From assembly GCA_027924585.1 (NCBI GenBank), contig BSBM01000442.1:2108001-2172000 (forward strand): a DNA stretch of 64,000 nt. Direction: 5' to 3'. Numbering within the stretch: the first letter of the stretch is position 1; each line of letters begins with the position of its first letter. The stretch is from Larix kaempferi. Lineage: Eukaryota; Streptophyta; Pinopsida; Pinales; Pinaceae. The notes under the pieces were generated by a model, which worked only from the letters and a program-made list of their open reading frames with translations, did not search any database and had not been told where the DNA came from. Shown piece by piece: positions 21,100 through 33,420 of the stretch. The position numbers and the translations under genes were made by a program.

Positions 21100-22270
21100 T
21101 GTATTGTTATTGTATTTCCATCTCACTCCATATTGTTCCAAAAAAACGTAAATAGCTCTAAAGCAAATGGGAAGACAATCCTCCTATCAAACACAACATG
21201 ATTGATTCATAGAAAAACAAAAGTATCACAAAAAATGGCATATGACCTTATTATTTTAGGCTTATGAACTAAAATATCTACATTGTGCATTGAAGGGAAA
21301 CTAATGCACTATGCATCAAAGGTATAGTGTGCTAGTGTCATGACCATAAGTGACATGCACCTAACCTACTCTACAAAAAATGCAGGTAAACACAACTAGC
21401 CACCAAAAACCTGGAAGTCACCAATTCAATAATGTTTGCATTGATATATCTACGCACATATGCGACCTAACCTTCTCCCACAACACTAGGCAAGAGATCG
21501 AGGAATTGGGGAAAATCCTCCCCTCTCCTAGACAACTCAAAAATGAACTAAATATCTTCCTCTATGGGTTGGTATTATAGATCGAGATCGACCCTGAATG
21601 TTTTCCTAGCATGATCCCAATGATAAATCAACTACATCAAGAAGTGTGTATTCCCCTTGAGAGATGTATCATTCTCAAAAAAAATAGGGAGGCTAACATT
21701 CCTCAAAAGGACATGAGTTCATGTTGTAATAGGGTGAGGGTACATATCCCTCTCCCTCTCTCAGGCCTTCCACTCATGCACGGCTTGACTTATTACTATT
21801 TCTACTATCGTTGTCATCATTGTCTCTGATTCACGAACATTTTCAATAGGCATGCACATGCGCACACGCACACACACAGATAGATAGATAGATAACATAA
21901 ACAATCCTTAATAAATTACAACTCTTATTTATTAAAAAATGAAATTATATTTTTGAACTCTTATTTATTAAAAAATGAAATTATATTTTTGAGAAAAAAA
22001 AATTGTAAAACATTTTGGTGCATATTAAAACCAGAGAAATAGCATCTACGATGCAAATTAATCCCAAGCACATTGTATGTGATGCTCCTTATTTAAATTT
22101 ATTGCACTAATAAAATTTATAAGGTTTTTAATACTATCAATAATAGGTGTGCCACTTGTATAGGGGTACCGACTTCTGATGGTGGACCTTGTATGCTCAA
22201 ACACATTGCCAACAACTCATCTATACATTTTGAAAGGCATCTATAAGTTTGGAAAATTTTATTTTATACA
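21100..22270. repeat. Non-coding region with microsatellite and 36-bp duplication
   Basis: No gene is supported. A compound microsatellite (AC-rich then GATA repeats) lies at about 21848-21893. A 36-bp unit starting AACTCTTATTTATT is duplicated in tandem at 21920-21955 and 21956-21991. Confidence 0.8.
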
Positions 22271-22900
22271 TAATTTGGAATAAAGGTACGCTTAGGATGC
22301 AAAAGAGCGTTGGTAACGATGCTTCCTCCAATTCACGAGAGCACCAAGAAAAGTAGGAAATTGTAAAGTTTTAGCAAAGCATCTCGGCGTGCTTGGTATG
22401 TATGGAGGCATTGTTGATAGTTCCTCCATAGATTTCCTAGACCATCGATAAGCCCAAGATATTTTGTATGTATAAATCTCTCAATGGGGCATTTATAATT
22501 CGAGAAGCACCGAGTGCGGTGCCATATAATATTATAAGAGCATTGATAAAACATGGGAATCATATTTATTGTTTGTGTTTAACAATGTGATTATGATGTA
22601 CAAGAGCACCAATAGAGGTGTTATTGAACATTTCCAGACACCCCATAAAGCATAAGAATATGTTTAATTTAAACAAAACCGATCAGTGCTCTTGATATGC
22701 ATGAAGGCACTACTAATGGTGTCTTCGTACATTTCCTAGAGCACCAACAAGTCTAAGATATTTTATTTACTTAAAAAGACCACAATGTTGCATTTATAAT
22801 ATCAATGTTGCATTTATAATATCAAGAAGCATTGAGTATGATTCCACTTAATATTATAAAGACCATAAGACAAATGCAAGTTTTTAAATTGTTTTTACTA
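22270..22900. repeat. Diverged tandem repeat, about 300-bp unit, two copies
   Basis: Two successive segments share a series of words in the same order: GAGCACCAA..., a GGTATGTATGGAGGCA / GATATGCATGAAGGCA pair, the TTTCCTAGA...CAAGATATTTT block at about 22434 and 22735, a GCATTTATAAT block and an AATATTATAA block. The offset is about 301 bp. The second copy also has a 20-bp internal duplication (AATGTTGCATTTATAATATC) at about 22783-22822. Confidence 0.7.
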
Positions 22901-24848
22901 TTTTATTGGTGTACTCAACATAAAACAATGCATCACATAGTTTGGTGTGAGACTAATGGCTTGGATGAATCGTGCAATCAAGCAAATTCCACATTTTAAT
23001 CCACTAAAAATGTAAATGAGGAGGTAACATACAATTTAACCAGTCCCTTCCCTATTGATGAGGCATAGTCGTCACATGGATAAAAAATGAAAATATGATC
23101 ATTTTGCAAAAGTAAAGAATGAACCAAATCAATTAGCGAAGCAAAGGATTTGAGGAATCCAACAACACACTAACATTGACAATGGGGTGATTGTACAAGG
23201 ATGGTGGGCACCGATGCTTGTATGGTTGGAAGCACTGAAGGAAATATAAATATGAAATTACAGTTTGGTATTTTTTAAACCCTACCTCAGTGCACCTGAG
23301 AGTCAAAGGTACTGACATGTTTAAGTGTTCCAAGCACACTATTAGATTTTTTATTTATTTGTGGATCTATGCATTTCATTGGGTACATCAGTGAGTGTAT
23401 GGACTATTAAGCACAACATTTTTTTTATAAATAAGATCCCATAATGTATGAACCTAATTCAATGTTTCTTGCATATAGATGCTCTACTACACTTATTATC
23501 TAATGATGCATTAATGTATGTGATCACAAAATAACAAAACATTTTCCAATGCACCTATAGAAGAAAAGCACTGGAGCACCTTCTATGGGTGCACATTGAT
23601 ATGTGTTTTGTAAATTTTTTTAATAAAATCAATATTGCATATCAAAATGTCTAAACTCATTTGGTGTGTTGTATATAGTAGCTCACCGGTGCACTTAATG
23701 TTTATGACGCATCAATTAGAGTTTGTTTAAAATTAAATAAACCCCCTTTGTGCCACAAATTAGTCATAATGACATTCAGGGCACCTGGTTATTTAATGCA
23801 TCGATGCACCATATATATAGACCCACTAATGCAATTTATATGATCTAAGATTGTCGATAAAAAACCCTCCACTAAAACCTTCAATCATCCACCTACTATA
23901 AACAAATAAAAACAAATTTTTTAAAGTAAATTTCACAAAAGTCTCCACTAAAAAGTATTTTCCTTATAATATTTCTAAATCATAAAAACTATTTACTAAA
24001 TACAATATATTTGATTATACATAACAACACATATATATAGAAAGAAAAGAAGAAACAATTTAACACATATATATACTCATTACATAACCAATTAACTATT
24101 ATATTAGTAAAATAAATCACCACCTCCCATATTAATACAAAGAATATAATATATTAAAACTTACCTAGGATCGCAAAACCAAATCTCACAACCAATATCA
24201 ATTAGAAAAACAATCTCTTAAAAGACATCCGTAGCATCATGGCAGCTAGCTCTAGCATATTAAAGGTTCATGGATTGCTGGAGGAATATTAGAAAAAAAC
24301 ATTCTTATTCTCTAATAATAATATGTAAAATGTTATAATATTCTTTAGAGATATTCACATTTGTGGTGGGGCATAGGATATGTACATATAAGGACTATAG
24401 TTAGAGGCTTCATTTTCATATACAAATTATACGGAATGACTCAATTTTTCATTTAACTAAGGTCAACTACTTTAAATGTGATAAGATTGTACGTGACATT
24501 TTAAAGAGATCATAGATAGAACGTGTCACTTTACGAGATCAATTAATTTAAAATAAGATAAACAAATCAATGTCCAACATGACGCTTTCACGAAAAAAAC
24601 AGTTGTGGCCCTTATCACAAATACCCCAATTCGATATACTCTTATTCCATTGCATAGATATTATCATGAAAAGTGGAAGGTACTAGATTGTGACTACCTC
24701 TACCTTATGTGAGTTGTTTGGAGGAAATGAAGATGGGATTGAATTGTAAACTTAATGATTTGGTCCAATCAACATTTTGGATTTGAGTTAGTATTGGATT
24801 TGAGTTAGTAGTATGTGAAGTTTAAAGGTGATAATGTGATTTAAATTT
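22900..24848. other. Non-coding AT-rich spacer
   Basis: No gene seen. Between 23200 and 23850 there are many GCAC/GTGC words (for example TGCACTTAATG, GCATCGATGCACC) like those in the preceding tandem repeat, so more decayed units may be present. The rest is AT-rich and featureless by eye. Confidence 0.4.
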
Positions 24849-24849
24849 T

Positions 24850-25064
24850 TTATAATAATAATTATTATTATTTTGAAGGTCATAGTTAAGTTAGACATCA
24901 ATTTGGTGTATGAGACCCTCTTGTTTATGGGACAAAGGGCTCGTTGTGCAACGATTTAATTATTAAAGTTTACATAGATGTAAATACTCTACCCCTTTCA
25001 TATTTGAACCTATGACTTCTTAAGAGGAAATCCACATTCTTAACCGTTAGGCTTACTCAAGCTA
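24850..25064 (-). repeat. tRNA-derived SINE, family alpha, copy 1
   Basis: On the minus strand the copy begins near 25064 with GAGTAAGCCTAACGGTTAAGA (box A region), followed by a box B-like GGTTCAAAT at 25010-25002, a body shared with the copies at 35813, 36224 and 36455 (block CACCAAATTGATG near 24900) and an ATT-rich 3' tail at 24850-24876. A split polymerase III promoter plus a body and simple tail is the definition of a tRNA-derived SINE. The family itself I cannot name. Confidence 0.75.
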
Positions 25065-25364
25065 TACATGCATAGAATTTTATGTGTATTTTAAGTTTGT
25101 AGATATATTGGCAATTGTTACTTTGTTTTGGTATTTTAGGGTTTTAGGTTCAAGTTTAAGTATTGGCATAATGGTTGTTTGTGCTAGCTGAAATTTTTTC
25201 CATAACATGATTGCTTCCAAATATAATAGGATGTTGGATTCGTTGTTAGATATGACCTATGTGTAGCAGCAAGATAAACATATGAAGGTTGTCCAAAAGA
25301 CTCAGACTATTTTTTTATAAAGACCAAACTTCTGATTGATATATGTGTGTACATATGTATATCT
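25065..25364. other. Non-coding spacer
   Basis: AT-rich sequence between SINE copy 1 and the LINE fragment. No gene or repeat was recognised. Confidence 0.5.
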
Positions 25365-26530
25365 TTTTTTCAAGGAGAAAAAAGCTATACTTTATTAAGA
25401 AGTATATGGAAACATGACAATGTGTCTCGACAACCAAAACAAACAATAATGCCAGATAGAAAATGTTGAAAAAGCACAAACAACAACTGAGGAGATAAGG
25501 CGAACCACCAAGAACAGTCCACCACTAGTTTACCAAAAATCGTCAGCAACAAATAGACCCAATAGCCTGACTTCCTGAAGAACACACAAAGTCTCCAAAC
25601 ACAGATCATATACACTGCCAGAATAATCAAAAGAGACGGACAACGCAATAAAATATAGTCATCCAATAGAGAACTGTCCAAACACTTGGAAATAAATAAG
25701 ACAACTCCCATAGCTGCTCCAACAGCCATAGAAGCCCAATACTGTAATTCAAAAACATATACTTCTCAGAATTGGTAGATTTGAATGGCCTCTTTAGATA
25801 AGTAGGTGGAGCCACAAAATTCCTCAGCAAAAATAAAACCGTTTGACACTTGTAATGCTTGATTCAATACACTGTTTGCTACAATATTGTGTTCCCTATA
25901 AACATGCTGAAAAGATATCTAAAAAAAATGCTTGTAAATTTTTTATTTCTTGTATCCATCTTTAGGGATGATACCTGTAGAAGACATTTTGATAGGCTCC
26001 AGTCAATAATAATTTTAGAATCCACTGCAACATGTAAGTGAAGAATGTTTTTTGATCTAGCAAAGAAAAGAAAGCTCTACAAGGCAAGCAATTCACCTCT
26101 GGTGTTAGTTCCTCCACTATCGTTAAATTTGAGATAGAATGAATTGGAGTGGCTCACATATAGCACAACCCCTGCCCCACATCTTTGATTGTTGTCCTGA
26201 TAAGCCCCATCAAAAACCCCCTAGGTTTCTCATTATCAAAGTTGGAGACTCTATCCAATCTCAATTGACCATCCTGAAGAGAAGGTTTCTCCTTGAAAAT
26301 ATCCTTGAAATCTGCAACTACTTTGCTACCCACTCTCATCGCGGACCAAGATATTCCTTCAAAAATGTTAAGATTCATATGCTTCCACAGCTCCCAACAT
26401 ATGAAGCAGGACAGTTCCTTCCAAGGATGAACATTTAAAACCCAAGATTTTAGATATGAAGAGAAAGATTGCAATGTCCAACCTTGAGAAATACGACATA
26501 CCAACTTCACAACTTGCCAAACCTACTTGA
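25365..26530 (-). mobile_element. 5'-truncated LINE fragment, RNase H end and 3' UTR (element E)
   Basis: On the minus strand from 26510 downward an ORF of 118 codons covers the connector before RNase H. The domain start then appears one frame over (FFDGA near 26205, first catalytic Asp), with the shift at a T-run that is one base short. A TRGELLAL stretch near 26095 and a VAVDSKIIIDW stretch near 26020 give the Glu and second Asp. The rest to 25365 is 3' region ending in CTTAATAAAG and an oligo(A) on the minus strand. Truncation at the 5' side is normal for LINE copies. Confidence 0.7.
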
Positions 26531-26539
26531 AAAAGGAAC

Positions 26540-26775
26540 TATGAATCATATATATGTATGTGTGCGTGTGTACACATGTACTTATATACATACATATCTA
26601 TATATGTGTATTTATACATATAGATATATTTTTATATGTGTGTGTACACACATGGGTATGCATGTATACACATGCATATACATTAAGTATGTGCACGCGC
26701 ATACATAATGTTCCTGCATGAAAACACACAAATATAATGCACATGCACGTATGCACATGCACACACACATTTATA
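26540..26775. repeat. Compound AT/GT microsatellite
   Basis: An irregular alternation of TATATG, TGTGTG, TACACACATG and similar words spans about 235 bp directly beyond the 5' side of LINE fragment E. A 79-codon ORF across it is only simple-sequence translation. Confidence 0.85.
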
Positions 26776-26937
26776 TATACTTATACTTTACTATTAATGT
26801 ACACACTCCAATTTTGATCAATACACTTCATCATCGTGCAAACACTTCAACTTCAATATCTACATATACACTTAAATATTAAATATTGTATACACATCCA
26901 TAATCATTATAAAACTTTAGTTTTTTTCAACCGAAAA

Positions 26938-27265
26938 AAAAAACGTACTATTGTTATTCCTCGAATCAAATAGTACAAAGATAGTCACCTTTTGTAACCA
27001 AGGTACAAACCGGCTATACATGATAGTGGACTATAGACCTCCTCAAAATTTACATCATTGTCCATACAAAAATTTACAATCAAAAGTGACTGTATCCTTA
27101 CAAATTAGAGCCAACAAAAAAACTATTCATAGACAGACTAGAAAAAGTAAATATCACCACAATCTAGCATTCTGGATTCCATCCATTCCTCCCATAATAA
27201 TAAGCCTTCAGTACCTCTTAGTGCCTTCTTTGATAACTCATTAGCCTTACCATTATAAAACTTTA
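26938..27265 (-). mobile_element. LINE 3' fragment (element G)
   Basis: On the minus strand, about 27245-27150, a frame reads GKANELSKKALRG and then a GLLLWEEW stretch. This resembles the last helix and tail of plant LINE RNase H domains (NxxADxLSKxAL, then a W/EEW motif). Non-coding 3' sequence follows to the A-rich (plus-strand T-rich) end near 26938. The fragment is short, so family assignment is tentative. Confidence 0.5.
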
Positions 27266-27619
27266 GTTAATACACATAAATAGAAAAATGAAATCACTTA
27301 CTCGATAATATAGAACCAAACCACCCTCTTCTACTATTGAACGAACACTCTTATAACTTCACTCTTACAACTTTAATATGTTATATACATTATTACATCA
27401 AACACTCTTATAACTTTAATATGTTATATACAATATTACATCAAACAATTAGTGATTTATATTACTCTCTATTATAAATTATTATGTCCTCGACATAATG
27501 TTTTCGGTCAGGGGCATTAATCCGAAAGTCCGCTTGCAAAAAAATTTCATTCCCAAATGTTTTGCAATAGTTTGAAGTTATTTTAATTTCAATTAATTTT
27601 TAAATAGCGATTTTCTTGT
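27266..27619. other. Non-coding spacer with small duplication
   Basis: AT-rich. The stretch CTTATAACTTTAATATGTTATATACA occurs twice in close order (about 27350-27385 and 27410-27435, with small differences). No gene seen. Confidence 0.5.
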
Positions 27620-28350
27620 GATTCTATTGGCTCTGTACGCCGTGACGTCGGCCTGGTTTTGTGTGCCCACCCCTGCGGCGGCGTGCTGGCGTCATAGATG
27701 TTTAAATGCAATTCATTGGAGGTGGGCACCATTGCGGTGATGTGATAGTGGGGAGCAACACTCAACAACGTTGGCAAGCCGATCGACGGCCACAGAATGT
27801 TGGGTTTTGATTGTCCTGGACTCGTTCTCTCTTCTCCTTAAATCTCTGGAAAAGACGTCTCGGTCGAGCAAGGATTTTCGATATCGCGACATTTAATCTA
27901 TGTACCGAGAAAGCGCTTGTGTTCATGCATTGGGTTTTCGGCTGGTCCGCACCTGCTCTTGCAAACGAAAGTGTCATTTGCCTCCTTCGGGGTGATCACG
28001 ACAGTCATGACGTCATGCTATTCTATGGTTTTCAATGCTACATTTATGTTTTCCGTGCGGTTGATGGAGGTTTTGAATGCTACATTTGTTATGGGCTTTC
28101 CCTGGGCAGTTATGAACGAGAGCTATATAGCTCATTGGGCAAGCATTTGTGTCTGTTGCTTCTATTTTCCTCTGGTTTCTGGTGCGTATTATCAACCTGG
28201 TTTGCAACCTGCTGTGTCCGACGTTTTCCTTCCAGCGGCTTCTGGGTTTTGCTTCATCCTCGCGGTGTTTGGATAGGTGCTCTCCGTTTGTCATTTGCAG
28301 TTCTCTAGTTGTCTACTGAGTTTTGACGGTGTCCTCAACTTATTTCAAGT
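27620..28350. other. CpG-rich segment, possible promoter/5' exon of a transcription unit
   Basis: This segment is clearly richer in G+C and in CpG than everything around it (for example GTGACGTCGGCC near 27640, GCGGCGGCGTG near 27675, AAGCCGATCGACGGCC near 27776). No known protein is encoded. An open frame at 27811-28308 begins with TTG directly after a TGA, and its product is unrecognisable. A possible splice donor CAG/GTATGCC occurs at about 28406. It could be the promoter and first exon of a gene or of a non-coding RNA on the plus strand. Confidence 0.35.
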
Positions 28351-30180
28351 GTGTTTCGAGTGTTATTACTGTGGTGGTTGGATTTCGCCGTGGTCGTTGT
28401 GGACCAGGTATGCCTTCGTGGTTTTTATTGCAATTTATAGCTAAAAAACAACAATTTTTTCCTGTATTTGTTGGTGTCTTCAATTGGTAAAAAAAACAGG
28501 ATATTTTTTCTCCCTCCCTGTTGTTGCTCCATGTAATTCATAGTCTGTCAGATTGGTGTGAAGTTAGATAGTTTTTCCCTTCTTCGTTTTCCATTGTTGT
28601 GTGTTGCTGTGTGTTTTTGTTGATGTTGGTGCTTATTTGACATGTCTCGAGTGATTATCCCTTCACTCTAAATGAATTCTTGTCTTCCTGGATTCTATAA
28701 GTAAAATGTGCATCTGCTGCGATCGTCTGTGGGTGATGCTTGTAGTTTTAGGGGCACGGATTTTGGGGGTTCAGAAGGGCGAAGGAGCCGAGAATGAGAA
28801 AACACGAAGAATGAAAAGTTGGCCCTTTCCCGCTGCCGTTAGGTTTGTAGGCAGGGTGGAGTTTGGGGGTGTGGTCATATGGATAGGGCGCTACCAGAAA
28901 CCCCTTGACCCCTGTATGCAGGGAACCGGGAATGGGATGGTCTTATTGGTTTTATTATTATTAAATAAATTCATCAATAAAATTGAGGTTTCAGAGCTCT
29001 GTCGGACATAAACCTGCCAGTCCCTTCTGATTTATTCAGTGATAGTTATAAGTGGGATGATCCATGTTGGAAAGGCATTCGATTCGCGTTGCAGTGCTTT
29101 CGACAAGGTGACAATTGTTAGGAGTCCAGGTTTTGGATCTCCTTGTATCTTTCTTTTTCCTTTTTCCATTTAGTTTTCCCACATGAATTTATATCGGTTT
29201 ATGCCTAGGAGGTCTCTGATGCCTGGCTAACTCTGATGAGTAGATTATATTTGTTAGATGTTTTTTTGGTCTCAGAGTTTTCAAATTTGAGGTTCTAGGT
29301 TTCCAATGATGTTTCGCTCATAAAATATGTTCAGGGTTAGGGTTTAATTATTAGTGTTTCCACTAAAATTGTGTTACACGCTAGGGCCTGGCTGCAATGC
29401 ATAGTATTTGACAAATTCTTTTGCATTCATTCATGAATGCTTTCCCATGCTTTTAAGTAGCAAAGTCCATGAGTCTCTCAAAGAACACAAGGGTTGTGAC
29501 AAATAAATCTGCCATATTGATGCGCAGGGTTTAAACACGTTGTTTTCATCCATTTTTCTCTCCAGGTGTTGCTGTGATATTGATGCTCAGGGATCCTCAG
29601 AGTTTGTTTTCATCGATTTTCCCCTCCATGTGTTGAGTATCATCAACTTCTTCAATTCGGTGTTTGGTTGTCGTGATTCTTGCCGATGTAGCAATAAACT
29701 ACTTATTGCTGGTTGTAGGTGTATTTCTTGTGCAGAACGAGCTAAATGAACGGATTACACTGATTCCGGTTGTTTTCTTACTTCACAGAATAAATTTATT
29801 TAGGTTACTAGTTGTAGTGCTTTGATGTTGCTAGTTAAAAGCAATTATTCTGGTAATAGCTCTTTTGGTGTAAGAATTTTTATTTTCACATAGATCATGA
29901 TAATGCTTTTTTGCTGTAAGCTTGAATGCTTTTTTGTCATGCAGAACATCATATTTGTCATGTAGATATCTACTCGAAATAAATTTGTCTCATGATGTAA
30001 GCATAAACTAGTTAGAGTGACTATATGTGCCTTTCTAGTAAGCCCCAACTTAAATGCCTTCCTTCTAAGCCCCAAATTCAATATATCTAATTCATCTCAA
30101 CACAGATTCAACATATCTAATCCATCTCAACCTTCATCCCTCATATTTTATCTGCCTTAATAATAGTTACTCCTTCGTCA
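28351..30180. other. Mostly non-coding, T-rich (intron-like)
   Basis: No recognised protein. T-rich runs and possible splice signals (for example a T/C-rich run ending in TTTAG near 29174) would fit an intron downstream of the CpG-rich segment. A 63-bp diverged tandem duplication lies at about 29518-29580 and 29581-29643 (words TGATGCGCAGGG / TGATGCTCAGGG and TTTTCATC...TTTTC...CTCCA). Confidence 0.35.
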
Positions 30181-30450
30181 TTGTCACTACCCCGTATACG
30201 GACTCGGACTCAAGCATAGAATGGGATGGGCCGCCATTACTTTAGAAAGGCCGCGTGGCAGTTGACATACCATTTGGCTGACCACCACGTCGCGGGTGCC
30301 ACTTCCTTGTATCCGGACACAGGACCTGCCCTTGATTTTGAAATGTCGTGTGGCAGTTGACATGCTATTTGGTTGGAGAGCTGCAAACGACCAGCCACGT
30401 ATACCTATTACCGAATAAGGCATATAATGGCCCATGGTCCACCATTACTT
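30180..30450. repeat. Diverged direct repeat, 95-bp period, GC-rich
   Basis: The block GTGGCAGTTGACAT followed by ATTTGG occurs at 30255 and 30350. The segment is unusually GC-rich against its AT-rich surroundings and has GGACACAGGACCTGCCCTTG at about 30313, a word similar to the SINE beta copies near 40580. It may be a decayed mobile element, but I cannot assign it. Confidence 0.5.
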
Positions 30451-30545
30451 TTGAAATGGCGCTTTTCTATTCACCAAAAAAAAGAGTAAAAACAGTAAGC
30501 TTTTCACCTGAATCCAGCTTTGTTTATTTTGCAAAATCTGGAAAA

Positions 30546-30897
30546 ATCCAAAAAATCTTAGTCACATATTAATTATATATATTAATCATATTAATTATAT
30601 AAATAATTAATCGTTTTTCCAAAAATCTCAGTCACATATTAATTATATAAATTATTAGTCGCAGAAATTGCATAGTTTGAATTAATCGTTTTTCCAAAAA
30701 TCTTAGTCACATATTAATTATATATATTAATCATATTAATTATATAAATTATTAGTCGCAGAAATTGCATAGTCTGAATTTTCAAGAGACTCATGGAATA
30801 AAATGAATATATTAATCATATTAATTATATAAATTATTAATCGCAGAAATTGCATAATCTGAATTTTCAAGAGACTCGTGGAATAAAATGAATAATT
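30546..30897. repeat. Complex AT-rich tandem array (70-85-bp units)
   Basis: AAAAATCTTAGTCACATATT-type units start at 30551, 30621 and 30696. An overlapping 85-bp unit (CGCAGAAATTGCATA then TCTGAATTTTCAAGAGACTC) occurs at 30757 and 30842, with a partial one at 30661. The units are interleaved and nearly identical, showing stepwise recent duplications. Confidence 0.88.
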
Positions 30898-33056
30898 TTC
30901 AGGTGCAAGGATTCACAAACGATATCGTTTCACCTTTTCCCGGATTCTTTTAGAAGGATTTGTATAAGTCTATGTCTTACCCTGAAAATAACACGTCAAT
31001 TGTTTCTGTCAACTGCATTTTTTTTTATATTTTTAGATCAATTGTTTCTTGGAACATTGAACTTGAAACTTCCTTCCATTCTTTTTTTCATTCCAAATTT
31101 ATTATTTTCTGTTCAATTGCAAATGCTTCAATCATATGTTCAAAATCACAGATTTCATGTGCAAATGTTCATTTTCTGCATTGATCAACACGTTCGTCTC
31201 CTGCATAATACTTGTGTGCCTACTTTTCTTCTGTACTAGTTCTCGGTCTTTCCACTCATTGCAATCACTCTTCACATTTAAATTTTCTGTAACATGTTTT
31301 GGTTTCAATTGTCACTTGCTTTTGATCATAATATTTTCCTTTTTCCCAATGTGCAGGAACCAAACTTCAGCACCCTTGCCAATACATTGACCATGATGAT
31401 TTCAGCTGAAATTTTGCAAGGCAGATATCGAGCTCTGGAAAATACTTGTGCACATTGACAATAGCTTGCATACAAAGAAAACAAAATACTTTATTAAAAT
31501 TTTGTTTTTGATATAGTCACGGTCTTACCACAAGCTCCTTTTCTTGTCTTTTCTTGTCGTTAATGTGAAAGCAAATGAACATGGATAGATGCCCATGCTA
31601 CAAGTTCTTCGACTAGTTTTTTATCCCTTGGATTTAAAAAGAAACATTCCCCGATGGGCAGTGCCAAATTTTGTTTAACAATTGCTTATGGTATGACCTT
31701 ACAGTCAGAATGGTCAACTGCCCTAGTTTTGTACCAATGTATACAACAACTGTCTATGCATCCGATATGTTGACAAACTCTGTTGTCATGATTTTGATAA
31801 AAAACATATAAATATATATTCAGACATAGAGCTTCATTTGAATGCTTCTACAAGCATACGTGCTAGTTTTCTACTTTTGCAATTTTGCTCTTTCATATGG
31901 TATACTTTTCAAGCATTTGATTGCTGCATTGATATATTCGGGAAGACTTATTACACTATGTTGTTTCTAATTCATGTTGTAACCATTATACTAGACATCA
32001 TTATGCAGAAAAAGTAATTTACCTTCAGCATATTTGACAAGTCCCTTCCCTTGTAATTGAAATGTTTATTGCCTTTAAAACTGTTTCTTGTCAGCAAAAC
32101 AAACAGACATGCACTTGTTTTCATACATCAGCATAGACAAACCATCAATTGTACCTTGTGTGTTTTCTTATTCATTTTTTGGTTACCTTTTGTCATCTTC
32201 GTGGTGGATTCATACCCGAATGCACTCATTTTCCTTTATGTATAAACTGTGAATGGAGATTAAAAACAAGTTGTAAATGTAAGTTCTTTTTTTTTTGCAA
32301 TTTTTAAACATGTTATAATTTGAATATTTTGTTATTCTTTTTGAGATTATAAAAATTATATTACAAGACTCATACAAATCATTCTAAAGGTTAAGAAGAA
32401 GAATCCAGCTTCACACCCCTAATTCAAACATTTCCCAATCTTTCGTAAAGGTAAGAACAATCTCTCTGATCTTACAAGTTAACTCCTCCAGTTATGTTTT
32501 CCGCAAAATTAACGGATTTATACACATTTTAAGGTTTTCACATTTGAAGTTTGAACTCAAACGTTTCTCTCCAAGCTACGCATCATTTTCAACTGCACTA
32601 TCGGGGACATTGCCACCTCGTAGCTCTTGCTATATAACACATTTGAACAAGGATATGAACGTCTTAATGTATGCACATTTTATTTGTTTACTTTCATGCC
32701 CATAATTTCAATAATATCATTAATTAAGCTTACATCTTAAAATGATAACCTCTTTAATAAATTTGCAAATTTGCATAGAACTATGTTGAAACGTAGAACA
32801 TAATGAACTTTACACTTAAGCGTGTACAAATCAGCTCAAGAGTGCTATCCTAACAAATATAGTGCCGTGTTCATGAGCATGTGCATAAGCTATAGCTAAA
32901 ACAACTAAGAATTTCCTATCACTTTTAAAAAAAAACATATTTATATGTTTATCTCAAATATATTAGTGTAATCATTTATATTTTGATATAATGTTTATAA
33001 TAATTATTTCAAAATAGATTATGTATTAATGTTAAAATAAAAACTAAGGGTGATAG
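30898..33056. other. Non-coding spacer
   Basis: T-rich and A-rich sequence, with short open frames only. Nothing recognisable was found on either strand. Confidence 0.4.
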
Positions 33057-33420
33057 ATGTCGAAAATCGTCTTTGATAAACAAGGTAATCATGTATGTCG
33101 GGAACTTGGAAATGTCACAAATAATCAAGTAGAGGCTTGCACACTGTTACAAGGAATCCAGAGCATTGATACAACCAAGACTCGATATGTTCTATTAATA
33201 GGAGACTCAATGATCCTAATCAAACATATGAACAAGGATAGTCAAACTCTCAATCTACCTCTCACCAAGTTTATTACTCGAATCAAGCAAGAATCTCTAA
33301 AGTTTCGAGATAATAGTTTCTTGACAAAGCCAATCTACAAGCCAATTTAGCCTCCCAATTGGATGAAAGGATGTGTAAGAAAAATGGTTGTTCTCTCCAT
33401 ATTCCAATTCCGTGATGGTT
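33057..33420 (+). pseudogene. LINE RNase H fragment (element H)
   Basis: The frame 33057-33350 contains NNQVEACTLLQGI (Glu region) and LLIGDSMILIKHM (catalytic Asp region), the pattern of the C-terminal RNase H of plant LINEs. After a frameshift near 33320 the neighbouring frame continues with DKANLQANLASQLDE, the closing ADxxAN-type motif. The first catalytic Asp segment is missing, and RT and endonuclease are absent. It is an isolated remnant. Confidence 0.72.

Noticed and set aside
9456-21112. Target duplication of LINE C (ATGTATTATTACTG near 9456 against ATGTATTGTTATTG near 21100)
   Set aside because: The left word lies inside ORF1 rather than at the 5' end and has mismatches. It is probably chance in AT-rich DNA.
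26469-26708. 79-codon ORF
   Set aside because: It translates a TATG/TGTG microsatellite and is simple-sequence noise.
27811-28308. 165-codon open frame in the CpG-rich segment as a protein gene
   Set aside because: It starts at TTG immediately after a stop, the product is Cys/Trp/Phe-rich with no motif, and overlapping frames on both strands are equally open, as expected of GC-rich sequence.
30546-30897. CRISPR-like array
   Set aside because: Units are directly adjacent with no distinct spacers, AT-rich and overlapping, and the context is a plant nuclear genome.
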